This document shows positions 7,406 through 9,211 of a DNA stretch of 9,211 nt, piece after piece. The stretch's first letter is position 1; every line of letters starts with the position of its first letter. The position numbers were made by a program, and so were the translations under genes. Source of the DNA: Limnochordia bacterium (GTDB lineage Bacteria; Bacillota; Limnochordia; Darwinibacteriales; SLO01); assembly GCA_007132635.1 (NCBI GenBank), contig SLOG01000110.1, positions 1 through 9,211 of the forward strand. The letters are read 5' to 3'. The notes beneath the pieces are model-generated. The model made no database searches. It worked only from the letters and a program-made list of their open reading frames with translations, and was not told the DNA's origin.

Positions 7406-8527
7406 ATGCCTTGGGTGCTTTATTTCAGTCTGCGGCAGCTACGTGCATACGCACGGCATACGCTGCCAGCCGTGCTGGCATTGGCTGCCGGAACTTTGGG
7501 GATGCTCGTTGTGTTCTCCTTCTCCGCCGGCTTCGATGACCATTTAGAACAGGATCTGCTGGGGCTGGTGCCGCATCTTTACCTTGAACCTGGTATTGTC
7601 CACTGGCTGCAGGCTGACCTTTCTGACACAGCCGGCGGCGTGCCGGGCGTTGCGGAGGTGGCGCCGTACCTGGCAGTGTCGGGTCTGCTGCAGCGAGGCG
7701 ACATCGCGGAAACTGTCACTGTCCGCGGCGTGGATTGGGAGCAGGAGTCCCTGCCGGTGCAGGGTGATGGCGGGGCTGTTATCGGCGAGGCGTTGGCCAG
7801 GCGCCTGCATGTGCATATCGGTGACGCGCTCACATTGACAACGGCCGCTCAGACCTTCGAAGTCCAGGTGGCAGGTACCTTCCGTACCGGTTACTACCAG
7901 CAGGATGCAGAAGTGGTCTACCTGCCGCTGCGGCATGTCCAGGAGGTATTGGGTGTCTCGGGGATCAGCGGGTACGGGGTGCGGGCAGACGATCTGTCGG
8001 CCTTGGATCGATTGGCGGACCGCTTGGCTGCGGCGACCGATCTGTGGGTCCAGCCCTGGTACTACCGGCATTCAGCTCTGTATGCCGCCTGGCAGGGGCA
8101 GCGCATCGGCGCGTGGGTCTGCTTTGGCTTCTTCACGTTGCTTATCGTCGTGGGTATGGCCAACTTCCTTCACCAGCTGACGTTTCGCCAAACCCAGCCG
8201 ATGTGGACTCTGCGTGTGATGGGCGCCTCACCGCAGCAGCTGGCGCGGCTGGTGGTTCTGCAGGCGGTTATCTTGGGTGCCGTCGGGGCTGCTGTGGGCA
8301 CAGGAGCGGGGTGGCTCTTGGTCCGCCATTTTGCCGCGTTTCCGGTGATCCTTCCCGATGTTTTCTATCTGCGGGAACTGCCGATCCTGTGGGCAGCGCA
8401 CCGGCTCGGTTGGGTGTGGCTAGCCGTCGTAGGCGGCAGTTGGGTGGGGGCCTTGTATCCACTGCTCCACGCCAGTCAAGTGGGGTTGGAGGAGGTGACC
8501 GTAGATGACTATCGTGCGGCTCGATGA
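7406..8527 (+). CDS. LolC/E-like (FtsX/MacB-type) ABC transporter permease
   Basis: This is an ABC permease of the type VII/lipoprotein-release class, 373 residues; LolC and LolE have about 400-415. One membrane helix lies at about 20-42, then a large extracytoplasmic domain (about 45-230), then three helices at about 234-256, 283-305 and 334-354. LolC/E-like landmarks are LLGLVPHLYLEPG (51-63), VIGEALARRLHVHIGD (125-140), AGTFRTGYYQQDAEV (156-170), VMGASPQQL (271-279), ILPDVFYLRELPI (315-327) and ALYPLLHASQV (349-359). The cytoplasmic loop before MGAS reads RQTQPMWTLR, without the usual charged K-x-R-E-I motif. ATG 7406 is preceded by GGTGA (7396-7400), which suits the 16S tail at proper spacing. 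GTG 7397, overlapping the aroB stop, is an alternative. It overlaps the downstream ATPase gene by 23 bases. The substrate is unknown; lipoprotein release is an inference from the fold family. Confidence 0.88.
   Translation: MPWVLYFSLRQLRAYARHTLPAVLALAAGTLGMLVVFSFSAGFDDHLEQDLLGLVPHLYLEPGIVHWLQADLSDTAGGVPGVAEVAPYLAVSGLLQRGDIAETVTVRGVDWEQESLPVQGDGGAVIGEALARRLHVHIGDALTLTTAAQTFEVQVAGTFRTGYYQQDAEVVYLPLRHVQEVLGVSGISGYGVRADDLSALDRLADRLAAATDLWVQPWYYRHSALYAAWQGQRIGAWVCFGFFTLLIVVGMANFLHQLTFRQTQPMWTLRVMGASPQQLARLVVLQAVILGAVGAAVGTGAGWLLVRHFAAFPVILPDVFYLRELPILWAAHRLGWVWLAVVGGSWVGALYPLLHASQVGLEEVTVDDYRAAR
8488..8498 (+). promoter_or_regulatory. Very strong ribosome binding site for the LolD-like ATPase
   Basis: GGAGGAGGTGA contains AGGAGGTGA, a nine-base perfect match to the complement of the 16S rRNA tail, 9 bases before ATG 8505. 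It lies inside the permease coding region and fixes the start of the ATPase. It is the strongest such site in the window, so the ATPase is probably well translated. Confidence 0.75.
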
Positions 8528-9185
8528 GGTGACGAAGGTCTATGGGCGCAGCCAGCGAGTGTTGGATGCTGTTACCTTGGACGCTGCCGAGGGCCGGCGG
8601 GCCGTTGTGCTTGGTACGCCGGGTTCGGGGAAAACGACTTTGATTAAGCTTATGGGGCTCCTGATGAGTCCCACAGAAGGAACCATCATGGTGGATGGCC
8701 AGGACGTTCGGGAATGGCGTGAGCCGCGCCGGGCGCGGTGCCGCGGTTCGCTCTTCGGGTTTGTCTTTGCGCGCCACTACCTCATGCCCGAGCTCAGTGT
8801 GCGGGAAAACGTGCTGCTGCCGCTGCGTATGGTAGGCGGACGGTGGACCGATCAGCCGATGGCTGATCTGCTCGCGGCCTTTGAGCTCACGGAGAAGGCT
8901 CATCTGCGCCCGGCGGCGCTGTCTCGTTTGGAGAGGCAGCGGGCTGCGCTGGCACGCACTTTGGTGCATGGCCCGAAGATTGTGTTTGCCGACGAACCGT
9001 GCGGCGGGTTGGGAGACGCGGACAGCGAGGTGTTTCTTGCGGACTTGCTGGCGCTCCAGAAACAGCATGGCTTCGGCCTGGTCGTCGCTACGAGTGAACG
9101 ATCGGCAGTGGCCCAGGTGGGCGGCAATCGGGTGCGTTTGACGGACGGTTTGCTCGTGCCGTTGGAGTCGAGGGATCGGGGATAA
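8505..9185 (+). CDS. LolD-like ABC ATPase with degenerate catalytic motifs
   Basis: This is an ABC nucleotide-binding protein of the LolD/MacB class, 226 residues, full length. It is the likely cytoplasmic partner of the permease it overlaps by 23 bases. Kept: an aromatic A-loop residue (Y13), Walker A GTPGSGKTT (37-45), and Walker B IVFADE (159-164) with catalytic E164. Lost: the Q-loop reads FGFVFARHYLMPE (84-96), with Ala at 89 where Gln is expected. The signature LSGGQ reads LSRLE (139-143), although the following RQR and ALAR are normal. The D-loop Asp is Gly (CGGLG, 166-170). The H-loop His is Ser (ATSER, 195-199). The frame is intact from start to TAA and keeps family-like segments throughout, so this is not a decayed gene by frameshift. 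It may bind ATP but hydrolyse it poorly, pair with a canonical ATPase encoded elsewhere, or act as a regulatory subunit. The family call is firm; activity is uncertain. Confidence 0.9.
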   Translation: MTIVRLDEVTKVYGRSQRVLDAVTLDAAEGRRAVVLGTPGSGKTTLIKLMGLLMSPTEGTIMVDGQDVREWREPRRARCRGSLFGFVFARHYLMPELSVRENVLLPLRMVGGRWTDQPMADLLAAFELTEKAHLRPAALSRLERQRAALARTLVHGPKIVFADEPCGGLGDADSEVFLADLLALQKQHGFGLVVATSERSAVAQVGGNRVRLTDGLLVPLESRDRG

Positions 9186-9191
9186 ACAGTA

Positions 9192-9211
9192 CATGCGCAC
9201 AGTTGGCAGCC
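9192..9211 (+). CDS. Possible start of a further gene, cut by the window edge
   Basis: An ATG lies 6 bases after the stop of the ABC ATPase, with GGGG at 9178-9181 about 10 bases upstream. Only MRTVGS is visible, so no product can be suggested. Tight spacing fits the operon style of this block. Confidence 0.3.

Noticed and set aside
8044..8508. Plus-strand frame of 154 codons overlapping the permease C-terminus
   Set aside because: It is out of frame with the conserved FtsX-type helices, and its composition (Gly, Ala, Arg) is that of a shifted frame. It does not suggest a frameshift, since the permease frame is complete.
8751..9180. Frameshift as the cause of the odd ATPase motifs
   Set aside because: Conserved residues flank each altered motif in the same frame (FGFVF, RQR, ALAR, FADEP), so the changes are substitutions.
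8268..9200. Long minus-strand open frame (310 codons) opposite the permease and ATPase
   Set aside because: It lies antisense to two clear genes, has no recognisable domain or signal, and is rich in Arg, His and Pro as expected from the reverse of GC-rich coding DNA.
1..9211. CRISPR arrays, tRNA or rRNA genes, insertion sequences, attachment sites
   Set aside because: No spaced direct repeats, RNA-gene motifs, transposase sequence or terminal inverted repeats were seen, and the window is almost fully covered by protein genes.

Overview
The window is a compact, GC-rich bacterial segment with every convincing gene on the + strand and no intergenic gap longer than about 70 bases. Two blocks are separated by a short AT-rich junction at about 4905-5004. 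A TolC-type protein with complete outer-membrane strands (2769-4304) and a LolC/E-type permease (7406-8527) point to a diderm (two-membrane) bacterium. The shikimate enzymes have a Bacillota-like look (for example GNSGTTMR and RPMGRV in EPSP synthase), so a diderm lineage near Bacillota is my guess, but this is inference from protein style only.

Block 1 (1-4936) is the 3' part of a drug-efflux operon. It holds the C-terminal half of an RND pump (its start lies outside the window), a short secreted TolC-like protein, a full-length TolC-like outer-membrane protein, and a TetR-family regulator as last gene. The genes are separated by 31 and 35 bases and then nearly abut, so one transcript is likely. 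An adaptor (membrane fusion) protein is expected upstream but is not visible. The pump would drive export across the inner membrane, the TolC-type protein(s) would provide the exit duct, and the TetR protein would sense a ligand and control the operon.

The junction (4906-5004) holds a probable promoter overlapping the end of tetR, an imperfect palindrome, and a GC-rich hairpin ahead of aroA.

Block 2 (5005-9185) starts with aroA (EPSP synthase) and aroB (3-dehydroquinate synthase), both with intact active-site motifs. They are followed by a LolC/E-like ABC permease and a LolD-like ABC ATPase. The reading frames overlap or abut throughout (10-base overlap, about 5-base gap, 23-base overlap), which indicates translational coupling. 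A further start codon at 9192 may begin another gene running out of the window.

Two things stand out. The 362-residue TolC-like protein lacks the membrane-strand segments in both of its repeats, while its neighbour keeps them. The LolD-like ATPase keeps Walker A and Walker B but has lost the Q-loop Gln, the LSGGQ signature, the D-loop Asp and the H-loop His, and its partner permease also lacks the usual charged motif in the cytoplasmic loop. These are the best candidates for undescribed biology here.
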